A DNA stretch of 64,000 bases from Metallococcus carri. Its GTDB lineage: Bacteria; Actinomycetota; Actinomycetes; Actinomycetales; Dermatophilaceae. Within the stretch, counting starts at the first letter, position 1, and each line of letters starts with the position of its first letter. This document shows, in pieces, positions 37,703 through 48,875 of this stretch. The notes beneath the pieces were generated by a model. It had not been told where the DNA came from and did not search any database. It saw only the letters and a list, made by a program, of their open reading frames with translations. A program made the position numbers and the translations under genes. The stretch covers positions 1 to 64,000 of the forward strand of contig NZ_JAAOIV010000001.1 of the NCBI RefSeq assembly GCF_011440275.1, read 5' to 3'.

Positions 37703-38920
37703 TCAGCCGATAAGTCGGTGAACGACCGTATCGGCCAGCAACCGGCCGCGTTGCGTGAGGACCACCCGGTGCTCACGCAACGCGGCCGGCCCATCGATCA
37801 GCCCGTCGGCGATGAGGCCGGCGATGGCGGATCGGGCACCCGGCGCCAGGACTGCGATCGGCAGGCCCTCAGCGCGGCGGATGCCCAACAGGACACGCTC
37901 GTCGGAGCGCTGGGCCGGCGTGAGCAACTCTCGTCCGGCGCCCGGCGAGCGTCCTGCTGCCAGGCGATCGGCATACGCGCGGGGGTGTTTGACATTCCAC
38001 CACCGAACGCCGCCGATATGGCTGTGCGCGCCCGGGCCGAAGCCCCACCAGTTGGCGTCCGACCAGTAGAGGTCGTTGTGCCGGCAGCGCAGGTCGGGCT
38101 CGGCGGCCCAGTTGGAGATCTCGTACCAGCGGTAACCCGCTTGTGCCAGAAGCGAATCCGCGAGCTCGTATTTGTCCGCCTCATCGTCATCGTCCGGCAT
38201 CTCGACGTCGCCGCGCCGCACCTGGGCAGCCAGCTTGGTGCCCTCCTCGACGACGAGCGCGTAGGCACTGATGTGGCCGGGTGCGAGCGCGATCGCGGCC
38301 TCCAAGGACCTCCGCCAGTCCTGCAGCGACTCCCCTGGCGTGCCGTAGATGAGGTCCAGGCTCACCTGCAGGTTCAGCTCGCGGGCCGCTTGCACCACGC
38401 GTCCCACATTGGCCGGATCGTGAGTCCGCTCAAGGGTTTTCAGCACGTGCGGCACTGCCGACTGCATGCCGAGGCTGACCCGGGTGAAGCCACCGTCGCG
38501 CAGCACGGCGAGCGACTCGGTCGTCACGGAGTCGGGGTTGGCCTCGGTGGTCACCTCCGCGCCGTCCGCCAGGCCGAAGGTGCGGCGCAGCGCGTCGAGC
38601 ATCCGCACCAGATCGTGCGCGTCGAGCATCGTCGGCGTGCCGCCGCCGACGAAGACCGTCTCGATCTCGGGGGGCTCGCCGAGCACCTGGGCCGCGAGCT
38701 CCACCTCGCGCTCGAGCGTCGCGGCGTATGACGTGATGCCGGCTCCCGGGCCGAGCTCGCCGAGCGTGTAGGTGTTGAAATCGCAGTAGCCGCAGCGCAC
38801 CCGGCAGAACGGCACGTGCAGGTAGGCGCCGAATGGCTTGTCCCGCAACGCTTTCAGCGCGTCAACGGGCAGCGCACCGTCGGACGGGACGGGCTCACCG
38901 TCGGGGAGGGCGCTCGGCAT
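37703..38920 (-). CDS. hemW: radical SAM heme chaperone HemW
   Basis: Heme-trafficking radical SAM protein (405 aa), formerly called oxygen-independent coproporphyrinogen oxidase. The cluster motif is C39-x3-C43-x2-C46 (PFCRVRCGYCDF), with VFVGGGTPTML and TTEANPDSV for SAM and the C-terminal HemW domain. ATG 38920 (MPSALPDGEP) is chosen as the typical start; ATG 38929 and GTG 38935 are in frame. Confidence 0.94.
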   Translation of the reverse strand: MPSALPDGEPVPSDGALPVDALKALRDKPFGAYLHVPFCRVRCGYCDFNTYTLGELGPGAGITSYAATLEREVELAAQVLGEPPEIETVFVGGGTPTMLDAHDLVRMLDALRRTFGLADGAEVTTEANPDSVTTESLAVLRDGGFTRVSLGMQSAVPHVLKTLERTHDPANVGRVVQAARELNLQVSLDLIYGTPGESLQDWRRSLEAAIALAPGHISAYALVVEEGTKLAAQVRRGDVEMPDDDDEADKYELADSLLAQAGYRWYEISNWAAEPDLRCRHNDLYWSDANWWGFGPGAHSHIGGVRWWNVKHPRAYADRLAAGRSPGAGRELLTPAQRSDERVLLGIRRAEGLPIAVLAPGARSAIAGLIADGLIDGPAALREHRVVLTQRGRLLADTVVHRLIG

Positions 38921-38979
38921 ACCTGCCATTGTCACTCCCGCGGTGGCGGTGGCCGGTGGTGACCCCGGCCGCCTCGGCA

Positions 38980-39019
38980 GGTGGTCGCTATTGCCGCCAG
39001 ATTCCTCTACTACGGGTGT
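38980..39019 (-). repeat. conserved post-stop element, copy 3
   Basis: In the sense of the Eis-type gene: ACACCCGTAGTAGAGGAAT followed by an imperfect GGCGG...CCACC hairpin. It begins 3 bp after the TGA at 39023-39025, and lies upstream of hemW. Confidence 0.8.
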
Positions 39020-39022
39020 CGG

Positions 39023-40183
39023 TCAGAAGTACTCGGACATGAAGGGTGCACAGGCGAAGATCGCGTCGAGGGCGGCCTCGTCAGCATCACCCTCGGCCAG
39101 CCCGGCGTCGCGCAACCGCTGGACACTCCAGCCGCACCAGAGAGCGGCCAGCCCGCGCGCCCCGACCCGCAGTCCGGGTTGGTCGCTGCGTTCGACCACC
39201 CCGGCCCCGTCGGCGATCGAGATCCGCCAGTCGCCGGTGTTGTGCGCCAGGTCGTCGTCGGTGACCGTGATCGTCGCCGTCGCATTCACGTATGCCGAAA
39301 ACCCCCGTGCGGCAACGGCATTCGGCAGGTCCACCACCCTTGCCATCCACTGCCAGTCCTTGCGGTCGGTCGCTGGATTGCTGCCGACGCGCAACAGGAT
39401 CGGGTCACGCGGGTCGACATACGCCTCGATCGTCTCGGCGGTCGAGGAACCCGACCCGACGACGGCCCACAGGTCGGCGAGCACCCGCCCGTCCCGGCCG
39501 GCGACGGTCTCGACGGTCAGCACCCCGTCCTTGAGCCCGTAGGCGACGACGCCGACGGGTCGCCCGTTCTCGACCGCGAGGTAGTGGGCCATCTCCGGGT
39601 CGGCGAGCTGCACCGCCCAGGTGGCCGCGGGCGGCGCCTTGGGCCCGGACTGGCGAAGGCGCGCCTGGTGCTCTCGCACCAGGCGCTCAATGACGTCGGC
39701 GTCGTCGACGGTGGCTTCGCGGATAGTGCCGTCGGCGCGCGGCAGTCGATGGAAGTCGTTCGTGGACAACGTCATCCGCGGCAGGCCGCCACCGGCTTCA
39801 TAGCCCACGACCCGATAGAGCGCCGGCACCGAGGCGTAGAGGCAGCTCACGACATCGCCGAGTTCGTGCATGCGGGTGAGCAGCGCCCGCATCATCAACG
39901 ACGCGACACCGCGCCCGCGCACCCGGGGATCGACGACCACACCGGCGACACCACCCATCGGCAGATGCCGGCCGCCCCACACCTGCTGGAACCCCCACGC
40001 TCGTGCCGAGGCGACGAGCTGATTGTCGGGGTCGACCACGGCGAGCCAGCGCCCGTCGATGGTCTGCTGGATCGAATGCTCGAACCACGCACCCTCAGAG
40101 CTCCCCGGCCCGAACGACCGGGTGCGGACCTGCAGGATGCGATCGATGTCGTCGCGGGTCACGTCGCGCACGCGGAAGTCCAT
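39023..40183 (-). CDS. Eis-type GNAT N-acetyltransferase
   Basis: A 386-aa protein of the Eis family: two GNAT modules (the first with GVAGVVVDPRVRGRGVASLMM, quoted in part, holding the acetyl-CoA loop R/Q-x-x-G-x-G/A) and a C-terminal sterol-carrier-like domain. In mycobacteria Eis acetylates aminoglycosides and other amines, but most homologues are uncharacterised, so resistance is only a possibility. ATG 40183 (MDFRVRDVT) is preferred to the TTG at 40195. Confidence 0.86.
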   Translation of the reverse strand: MDFRVRDVTRDDIDRILQVRTRSFGPGSSEGAWFEHSIQQTIDGRWLAVVDPDNQLVASARAWGFQQVWGGRHLPMGGVAGVVVDPRVRGRGVASLMMRALLTRMHELGDVVSCLYASVPALYRVVGYEAGGGLPRMTLSTNDFHRLPRADGTIREATVDDADVIERLVREHQARLRQSGPKAPPAATWAVQLADPEMAHYLAVENGRPVGVVAYGLKDGVLTVETVAGRDGRVLADLWAVVGSGSSTAETIEAYVDPRDPILLRVGSNPATDRKDWQWMARVVDLPNAVAARGFSAYVNATATITVTDDDLAHNTGDWRISIADGAGVVERSDQPGLRVGARGLAALWCGWSVQRLRDAGLAEGDADEAALDAIFACAPFMSEYF

Positions 40184-40231
40184 GAGGTCAGCCAAACACT
40201 GCGGGGTACTGCCCGCAACGGCGAATCGTGG

Positions 40232-41275
40232 TCAGGAGGCGAGCAGCACTCCGGCGAGACCGACGACGGCCACGATGACGGTGCTGATCAGCGCCAGGAC
40301 GAAGGGCTTGGGCCCGACCTTCTTCATCGTGGCGATCCGCACACCGCAACCGAGGGCGAACATGGCGGCGGCGAGCAGGAAGGTCTGCGCCTGCTTGAGC
40401 CAGTCGAGCAGGGCGGTCGGCACCGGCAGGGTGCTGCGCACGGCCACCATCGCGATGAAGCCGAGCACGAAGAGCGGCACGAGGGGCGGCAGGGTGATCT
40501 GCGCGTCAGTGCCCTGACGGGTAATCTCGCGGCGGCGCTGCCAGCCGAGGACCGCCATCACCGGTGCAAGCATCAGCACCCGGGCGAGCTTGACGACCAC
40601 GGCGACTGCGAGGGCCCCACCACCGATCGCGCCGCCGGCAGCGACGACCTGGGCGACCTCGTGGATCGAGGCTCCGGCCCACAGCCCGGCGGTGCGATTG
40701 GACAGGCCCATGGCGCCGGCCAGGAACGGAACGATCGGGATCATCAGCGTGCCGAAGATGACGACGAGCGCGACGGAGGTCGCCACCTCCTCCTCGTCGG
40801 CGTCGATCACGCCGTCGGCCGCAGCCACGGCCGCCGCGCCACAGATCGAGAAGCCACAGGCCACCAGCAGACTCTGAGTGGGACTCAGACCCATCGCCCG
40901 CCCGATGAACGTCGTCACGAGGATGCCGATCGCGACGACGGCCACGACCGTGACGATCATCCCCGCGCCGAGACCGAGCACCGTGCTCACCGACAGCTGC
41001 AGACCGAGCAACACGATGCCGAGGCGCAGCAGCTTCTTGCCCGAGAACTGCAGACCCGGCTGCACCGCCTCGGGCAGCCGGACAACATTGGCGACGATCG
41101 CGCCGAGCACGATCGCGACCAGCAGTGGGGAGGCAATCGCGTTGAATCGATTGACGATGACGCCAATGAGCGCACCCCCGCACGCCAGCAGCAGGCCGGG
41201 CAGATATCGACGGACGCCGGGCTGTGAGGACGGCGGCGTCGAGGATGCGGCCTGCGGTGCGACAGTGCTGGTCAT
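40232..41275 (-). CDS. YeiH/YadS-type putative sulfate/sulfite exporter (UPF0324)
   Basis: A 347-aa membrane protein with about ten helices, matching the YeiH family: GLQLSVSTVLGLG, FIGRAMGLSPTQSLLVACGFSICGAAAVAAADGV (quoted in parts) and GLWAGASIHEVAQVVAAGG are its conserved words. The family has been proposed to export sulfite-type anions and is often paired with a LysR regulator; here a LysR gene lies at 42997 beyond the kinase. ATG 41275. Confidence 0.85.
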   Translation of the reverse strand: MTSTVAPQAASSTPPSSQPGVRRYLPGLLLACGGALIGVIVNRFNAIASPLLVAIVLGAIVANVVRLPEAVQPGLQFSGKKLLRLGIVLLGLQLSVSTVLGLGAGMIVTVVAVVAIGILVTTFIGRAMGLSPTQSLLVACGFSICGAAAVAAADGVIDADEEEVATSVALVVIFGTLMIPIVPFLAGAMGLSNRTAGLWAGASIHEVAQVVAAGGAIGGGALAVAVVVKLARVLMLAPVMAVLGWQRRREITRQGTDAQITLPPLVPLFVLGFIAMVAVRSTLPVPTALLDWLKQAQTFLLAAAMFALGCGVRIATMKKVGPKPFVLALISTVIVAVVGLAGVLLAS

Positions 41276-41350
41276 GCACTCAGCGTGCTGCCGGGCCACC
41301 TTCGCCGGTAGCCGTCAGTTGCGCATCGCTCCCATATCCAACGGAGAGGT

Positions 41351-41491
41351 ATGCCGATGCATGCCGAGCAGCCCCTCGGCCCGGGCCGCATCGCCGCACC
41401 CGGCCGGGTCAACCCGCCGGTGATGCGGAGCCCGAGGTCCCCCGCACGCGTCTGTCACCAGGACGGACGACACGCGCCGCGGCCTGACTAG
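41351..41491 (+). CDS. possible small protein upstream of the kinase gene
   Basis: A 46-aa frame with a good ribosome site (GGAGAGG 3 bp before ATG) and its stop 31 bp before the kinase start. It is rich in Pro and Arg with one cysteine (RVCHQDGRH). No recognised family; in this base composition it could be chance. Confidence 0.3.
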   Translation: MPMHAEQPLGPGRIAAPGRVNPPVMRSPRSPARVCHQDGRHAPRPD

Positions 41492-41522
41492 GCTGCACGC
41501 GAGACGAAGGGAGGACGCGCTC

Positions 41523-42977
41523 ATGCAGCATCAGGCGGGGGTCAGCATTGGCGGCCGCTATCGGCTGGTCGAGCCGATCGCGGTCGGCGGCATGGGTGAG
41601 GTCTGGCACGCGCGCGACGAGGTCCTCGACCGGCCGGTCGCCCTCAAACAGGTGCGGCCCGGTCTCGCGGGCGACCCCCAGTTCCTCGAACGGTTCCGCG
41701 CCGAGGCGCGCAACGCAGCACAGCTCGCCCACGGCAATATCGCCCAGGTGCACGATTACGGCGAGGCCGGCGGGTCGGCATACATCGTGATGGAACTCGT
41801 TGACGGACAGCCACTTTCGAGCATCATCGCCGAGCGTGCTCCGCTGCCCGAGACCGACGCGGTGCACCTGCTCGCGCAGGCCGCACTCGCGCTGCACGCG
41901 GCGCACGTCAAGGGCATCGTGCACCGCGACGTGAAGCCGGCGAATATCGTCGTCGACGGCGACGGCACGGCCAAGCTCACCGACTTCGGCATCGCCCGCG
42001 CCCGCGATTCCAGCTCGATCACCCGGGCCGGTGAGGTGCTCGGCACCCCGCAGTACCTCGCGCCGGAGGCGGCGCTGGGCCAGGAGGTCACTCCGCTGGC
42101 CGATGTCTATGCCCTCGCGGTGGTCGGTTATGAGTTGCTGGCCGGGTGTCTGCCGTTCAGCGCGGACACCGCCGTGGGGTTCGCGCTCGCGCATGTGAAC
42201 CAGCCGGCGCCCGAGTTGCCGTCGACGGTGAGTGACCGGCTGCGCGCTTTGATCCACGAGGCAATGGCCAAGGACCCGGCGCAGCGACCCGCCAGCGCGG
42301 CTCGCTTCGCGCAGGGGTTGCAGGAGGCGATCGGTGGCGCGGTCACCACGCTGCGCATCCCGGTGCGGGCCGCGCACGCCGCGGCCCCGACGCCAGAGGC
42401 GCCGACGGTGATCGCCGCGGGGCCCGACGACGCGACCGTCATCACCCGCCCGGAACCGGAGAACACGCCCACACCGGCACTCGAGCTGCAACGCGGGCAG
42501 AACGCCCCGCTGAGTTCGCCGGGCCTGCGGATCAGGGTCGAGGCTGCCGGCGCCGTCGCGCTCGACCTGGTCGCGTGCGAGCTCGGCGCCAACCGCACGG
42601 CCCTCGGCGACGACTCGCTCGTCTTCTACAACCAGCCCGCGTCCCCCGACGGCGCGGTGCGCCTGGATGGGGACGGTGGGATCGAGATCGACACCAATTC
42701 CCTTGGGCCGCAGGTGCATTCGGTGGCCGTCGGGGTGGCGATCGACGATGCGACAACCCTCGGTGCGATCCGCGACCTGCGCACCCAGATTGTGGGTCTG
42801 GGTGGCACGAGCGAGGAGCGCTTTCACCTGCAGGCGAGCTTCGAGGACGAGCGCGCTGCGCTGCTCGTCCTGCTTTACCGGCGCGGCGACCAGTGGAAGC
42901 TGCGCAATGTGGCCGCTGGCTGGGCCGATGGGTTGCCGGCGATGGTGTCCGCCTTCGGGATCGACGTCAGCGACTGA
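41523..42977 (+). CDS. Ser/Thr protein kinase with C-terminal TerD-like domain
   Basis: A 484-aa fusion. The PknB-type kinase (12-275) looks active: glycine loop VGGMGEV, K42, catalytic HRDVKPAN (H134-D136) and DFG at 154-156. A Pro/Thr-rich linker (about 285-333) has PTVIAAG and ATVITRP, possible phosphosites. Residues 334-483 read as a TerD fold: VACELGANRTALGDDSLVFYN, SPDGAV, FEDERAALLVLLYRRGDQWKL, GWADGLPAMVSAFGIDV (in parts). The acidic calcium loop of TerD (around GDNRTG/GDDE) is missing. No membrane helix, so it is cytoplasmic, unlike PknA/PknB. A LysR gene follows 19 bp later. Confidence 0.85.
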   Translation: MQHQAGVSIGGRYRLVEPIAVGGMGEVWHARDEVLDRPVALKQVRPGLAGDPQFLERFRAEARNAAQLAHGNIAQVHDYGEAGGSAYIVMELVDGQPLSSIIAERAPLPETDAVHLLAQAALALHAAHVKGIVHRDVKPANIVVDGDGTAKLTDFGIARARDSSSITRAGEVLGTPQYLAPEAALGQEVTPLADVYALAVVGYELLAGCLPFSADTAVGFALAHVNQPAPELPSTVSDRLRALIHEAMAKDPAQRPASAARFAQGLQEAIGGAVTTLRIPVRAAHAAAPTPEAPTVIAAGPDDATVITRPEPENTPTPALELQRGQNAPLSSPGLRIRVEAAGAVALDLVACELGANRTALGDDSLVFYNQPASPDGAVRLDGDGGIEIDTNSLGPQVHSVAVGVAIDDATTLGAIRDLRTQIVGLGGTSEERFHLQASFEDERAALLVLLYRRGDQWKLRNVAAGWADGLPAMVSAFGIDVSD

Positions 42978-42996
42978 CCCGTCCTATCCTCCGGAC

Positions 42997-43881
42997 ATGA
43001 CGACCTGGCCGGAGCCCGTGGCGCTCGAACTGCTGGTCGCCGTCGCCGACCACGGCAGCCTCGGCGCGGCCGCCCGCGTGGTTGGCGTCGCGCAGCCGAA
43101 CGCTAGCCGGTCGATCAGCCGACTGGAGCGCCACCTCGGCACGACGCTGCTCGTGCGCAGCACCAGCGGTTCGACCCTCACCGGAGCCGGGCTGCTCGTC
43201 GTGGACTGGGCCCGCGAGGTGCTGAGCGCCTACGCCCGGCTGCGTGATGGGGCGGACGCCCTCGCCAACACCGGTGCCGGGCGGCTGACGGTCGCTGCGA
43301 GCCAGACGGTGGCCGAGCACCTGCTGCCCGCCTGGCTGACGACGCTGCGCGAGCAGAACCCGGACATCGCCGTGACCGTGCACGTGCGCAACACCGCCGA
43401 GGTCGTGCAGGAACTGCTCGAGGGCCGATGCGATCTCGGTTTCGTCGAAGGGCCCAACGCGCCGACCGGTGTGCACACCACCGTCGTGGCCCGCGACGAG
43501 CTTGTCCTGGTGGCCGCCCCGTCTCACCCGTGGGCGCGGCGCCGGTCACCCGTGACGCGCGCGGAACTCGTGGAAACGGACCTGATCACTCGCGAGGAGG
43601 GGTCCGGGACTCGGGTTGCGCTGGACATCGCGCTCGGCACCCCGGCGCGGTCGGCACTGGAGATGCCGAGCAATGCGGCGGTGCGCGTTGCGGTCAGCTC
43701 GGGCGGGGCACCGGCGGTGCTGAGCCGGCTGGCCGTGGCTGACGCGCTCGCGTCGGGTGCACTGGTGCAGGTGCCGATCGCTGATCTGCACCTCGCCCGG
43801 CAGTTGCGAGCGGCGTGGACCGGACCGCGGCAATTGCGCGGTGTCGCCGGTGACCTCGTCGCCATCGCCCGCCGCCGCTGA
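42997..43881 (+). CDS. LysR-family transcriptional regulator
   Basis: A 294-aa LTTR. The N-terminal HTH (about 5-65) contains LGAAARVVGVAQPNASRSISRLER, and the effector domain follows with GVHTTVVARDELVLVAAPSHPWA. It resembles the regulators found next to YeiH transporters, and a YeiH gene lies 1.7 kb upstream in the opposite direction, so regulation of that gene is plausible. It is 19 bp after the kinase-TerD gene and may share its transcript. A seven-unit 63-bp array follows. Confidence 0.87.
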   Translation: MTTWPEPVALELLVAVADHGSLGAAARVVGVAQPNASRSISRLERHLGTTLLVRSTSGSTLTGAGLLVVDWAREVLSAYARLRDGADALANTGAGRLTVAASQTVAEHLLPAWLTTLREQNPDIAVTVHVRNTAEVVQELLEGRCDLGFVEGPNAPTGVHTTVVARDELVLVAAPSHPWARRRSPVTRAELVETDLITREEGSGTRVALDIALGTPARSALEMPSNAAVRVAVSSGGAPAVLSRLAVADALASGALVQVPIADLHLARQLRAAWTGPRQLRGVAGDLVAIARRR

Positions 43882-43907
43882 GCGAAGCGCGCTCCCGCCC
43901 CCGCCGA

Positions 43908-44340
43908 GCGTCCGCAGATCCGCACCACCGCTCGTGCGCCCACGCGGACGCCTCCCCCGGCATACGGCGAGCGTCCGCAGATCCGCACCACCACTCGTGC
44001 GCAAATGCGGACGCCTCCCCCGGCATACGGCGTGCGTCCGCAGATCCGCACCACCGCTCGTGCGCACACGCGGACACACCAGCACACCCCCGCCCGGCGT
44101 CCGCAGATCCGCAGCACCGCTCGTGCGCCCACGCGGACGCCTCCCCCGGCATACGGCGAGCGTCCGCAGATCCGCACCACCGCTCGTGCGCCCACGCGGA
44201 CGCCTCCCCCGGCATACGGCGAGCGTCCGCAGACCCGCACCACCGCTCGTGCGCCCACGCGGACACACCAGCACACCCCCGCCCGGCGTCCGCAGATCCG
44301 CAGCACCGCTCGTGCGCACACGCGGACACACCAGCAAACC
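43908..44340 (+). repeat. 63-bp tandem repeat array (family B, locus 2)
   Basis: Seven units start at 43908, 43971, 44034, 44097, 44160, 44223 and 44286, always 63 bp apart. Most hold GCGTCCGC...GCGGACGC and the linker CTCCCCCGGCATACGGCG; units 4 and 7 have the variant linker ACACACCAGCACACCCCC. It lies between convergent genes. Confidence 0.93.
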
Positions 44341-44349
44341 AACCGCGGA

Positions 44350-44817
44350 TCAGGACGAAGTGCGCGTCACCCAGACCGGGATCGACCCCTCGACCACCCG
44401 CGTGCCGTCGGGCAGCGTGGCAAGGCATTGCACGTCCACCTGGAACGGCGGCTCGCCCGCCCACTGCTCGGGCGTCGTGCGGGTTTCGCATTGCACGTCG
44501 GTCGTGACCTTGGCGAGGTAGTCGAGCCGAATTCCCTTGGGAATCCAGCGCATTCCCCGCGGCACCGTCGCCTCGCAGAGCAGGCCCATCGCCGCCTCCA
44601 TGCCATTGGCGACGGCGATCGCGTGCATCGTGCCGATGTGGTTCTGCACCGCGCGCCGTTTGCGCAATCGCACCACGCCATGATGCGGCTCCATCGTCAC
44701 GACCTGCGGCCGCACCGTGCGGAAGTACGGCGCCCGCAGCATGTAACCGAGGCCAAAGGCCTGCCGTCCGAAGGGCTTGTCGGCGAGGCGTTGGTAGAGG
44801 TCGTGGGTCGAGGTCAT
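44350..44817 (-). CDS. DUF4442/PaaI-like hotdog-fold protein
   Basis: A 155-aa single-domain hotdog protein, probably an acyl-CoA thioesterase or a relative. NHIGTMHAIAVANGMEAAMG is the family's active-site helix, and the N-terminal FGRQAFGLGYMLRAPYF is typical of DUF4442. The substrate is unknown. The ATG at 44817 is clear of the trmB gene by 35 bp; the stop abuts the 63-bp array. Confidence 0.82.
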   Translation of the reverse strand: MTSTHDLYQRLADKPFGRQAFGLGYMLRAPYFRTVRPQVVTMEPHHGVVRLRKRRAVQNHIGTMHAIAVANGMEAAMGLLCEATVPRGMRWIPKGIRLDYLAKVTTDVQCETRTTPEQWAGEPPFQVDVQCLATLPDGTRVVEGSIPVWVTRTSS

Positions 44818-44852
44818 GCACCGATGCTACCGGTGAGTAACCTTGCCGGCCC

Positions 44853-45619
44853 TCAGTTCGACCGAGTGACCGCCAGATCACGCACCACCCGGCCGGCGCG
44901 CAGCCCCTTCGCCTCGAACCGCGTCATCGGCCGCAGCTCGAACCGCGGAGCGAAACCGCCATACCACCCTCGTGGATCCTCTTGCGCGTCAACGGGATCG
45001 GCGGCCCGACCGGCATACGGATTGGTGAACGACGGACACCCGGAGACGACATCCCGCATCACCCACGCATAGTCCGCCCAGTCGGTCGCGAGCCGCCACA
45101 CCCCACCTGGCGCGAGGATTGACGCGACCCGCTCCGCGAACTCCGGCGTCACCAGCCGGCGCTTGTGGTGCTTGGCCTTCGGCCACGGGTCGGGGAAGAA
45201 GGTCCACACCTCCTGCACCGTCCCTGGCGTGATCATCGACAGCGCCTGGGCGGCGTCGGCCACCGCGATGCGCAGATTGCCGACGCCGTCGTGCACCGCC
45301 TTGGCAATGGTCTGGGCGGCCCCGGGCCGCCATACCTCGAAGGCGAGGAAGTCGACCTCGGGCAGCGAACCGGCGGCATGCACGACGCAGTCCCCCGACC
45401 CCGAACCAATCTCGACGATCAGCGGTGCGACCCGGCCGAACTCGCGCTCCTGGTCCAGCCGGTATGCCGGGTCGATCGTGGTCCCGGGGCCGTCGAAGGG
45501 CAGGTCGAGCAGGTATGCCGGCCCGTGCACGTCCAGCGCCCGGTGATGGCGCGCCGGCATCCGCCCGCCCCGGCGCGTGAACGACCGATTGCGCGCCAGC
45601 GGACGCGAATCGCCTTGTG

Positions 45620-45623
<4 letters not shown>
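44853..45623 (-). CDS. trmB: tRNA (guanine-N7-)-methyltransferase
   Basis: Makes m7G46 in tRNA. The 256-aa protein has [15 protein letters not shown] as the SAM site and the signature [16 protein letters not shown], followed by [17 protein letters not shown] 45623 overlaps the lepA stop (GTGA), so lepA and trmB are coupled. Confidence 0.95.
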
Positions 45624-47464
<1,841 letters not shown>

Positions 47465-47524
47465 GGGAGACAAGGACTACCTCTGGGGTCTTCGGGCGGG
47501 AACGCTCCAGTCTCCCACGTTCGC

Positions 47525-48724
47525 TCAGCTGGTCTGCAGCCGTGCCGCGCTGCGAGCGGTATGGCGTCCGAGGGCTGCCGAGGCCAGCGTCACCCCGATG
47601 CCGGCGAGCGCCAGGAACGCCCCGACCCGGCTCGGCCACTCGTAGCCGAGGCCGCCCGCGAGCACCAGCCCGCCGAGCCAGGCGCCGACCGCATTGGCGA
47701 TATTGAGGGTGGAGTGGTTGAGCGCCGCGGCGAGCGCCTGACCCTCGTGGGCGACATCCATCAGCCGGGTCTGCAGCATCGGCACGAGGATCGAGGGCAG
47801 CACCCCGAGCAGGAAGACCGCCGGCAGCGCGGTCAGGCGACTGTGGGCGGCATACCCGAACACACTGAGCAGCGCGGCGATGGCGGCCAGGCTGAGGAAG
47901 ATGCCGCGCAGCAGCCCGACCCGGGAGACCGGTCCGGCGAGGAAGGCACCGGTCGTCATACCGATGCCGTAGACGATCAGCACCCACGGGATCGCGGCGG
48001 TGGAGAAACCGGCGAGCGTCGTCATCGTCGGGGTGATGTAGGAGAAGGTCGAGAACATCCCGCCGAAGCCCACGATGCCGATGAGCAGTGCCAGCCAAAC
48101 CTGCGGGCGGCGCAGGGCGGACAGCTCGGAGCCGATCGTGGCCTCGGCGCTGCCGCCGGCCTCCGGCACGAAGCACCACACCGCGGCCGCCGCGAGCAGG
48201 GCGATGACCGCGACCAAGCCATAGGGCCAGCCCCAGCCGAGCCGCTGCCCGAGCGCCGTGGCGACCGGCACGCCGACGATATTGGCGACGGTGAGCCCGG
48301 CCAGCACCATCGAGGTGGCCCAGGTGCGCCGGGCGGGCGGCACGAGCGCCGAGGCCACCACCGAGGCGATGCCGAAATAGGCGCCGTGCGGCAGCCCGGC
48401 GAGGAAGCGCGCCGCCAGCAGCGTGCCGTAGTTGGGCGCAAAGGCGCTCGCCGCATTGAAGACGGCGAAGGCCACCATCAGCCCGATGAGCAGCACCCGC
48501 CGCGGGACCCGGGCGCCGACCATGGCGATCGCCGGCGCACCGACGACGACCCCAAGGGCGTATGCCGACACGATGCTGCCGGCCGTCGGAATGTCCACCG
48601 AGACGCCGTGGGCGATCTCGGGCAGGATGCCCATGGTGACGAATTCCGTTGTGCCGATGGCGAATCCGCCGATGGCGAGGCTGACGAGGGCACGACCGAC
48701 GGAGACGGACGACAGGCTGGGCAC
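47525..48724 (-). CDS. MFS transporter (AraJ/DHA1-like)
   Basis: A 399-aa transporter of about 12 helices. LAIGGFAIGTTEFVTMGILPEIA (quoted in parts) is the hallmark of the AraJ/YdhP-like efflux group, and the cytoplasmic loop has GARVPRR. Substrate unknown. The GTG at 48724 gives the family-typical start (VPSLSSVSVGRALVSLA); the frame extends to 48826 with a cysteine-rich stretch that does not resemble a transporter. It is upstream of lepA on the same strand. Confidence 0.82.
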   Translation of the reverse strand: MPSLSSVSVGRALVSLAIGGFAIGTTEFVTMGILPEIAHGVSVDIPTAGSIVSAYALGVVVGAPAIAMVGARVPRRVLLIGLMVAFAVFNAASAFAPNYGTLLAARFLAGLPHGAYFGIASVVASALVPPARRTWATSMVLAGLTVANIVGVPVATALGQRLGWGWPYGLVAVIALLAAAAVWCFVPEAGGSAEATIGSELSALRRPQVWLALLIGIVGFGGMFSTFSYITPTMTTLAGFSTAAIPWVLIVYGIGMTTGAFLAGPVSRVGLLRGIFLSLAAIAALLSVFGYAAHSRLTALPAVFLLGVLPSILVPMLQTRLMDVAHEGQALAAALNHSTLNIANAVGAWLGGLVLAGGLGYEWPSRVGAFLALAGIGVTLASAALGRHTARSAARLQTS

Positions 48725-48875
48725 GCACGAACTTTCGACGCAGGAGGGGCAAACCGCTCCAGCCTGACACGAGCGATCGCAGGCCGCGAATCGACCCCAT
48801 GGCCGGTGCGGAACCGGGGCGGTCATCCTGCTCGTCTACCCTGTCGTTGCCCGTCCACAGCCCTCGGAGGACCCC

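Noticed and set aside
40183-40195. TTG start for the Eis-type gene
   Set aside because: The ATG at 40183 gives the family-typical N-terminus.
43524-44342. Minus-strand frame with 21-residue repeats over the 63-bp array
   Set aside because: 63 is divisible by 3, so a tandem repeat automatically gives a periodic open frame; no ribosome site or conservation evidence.
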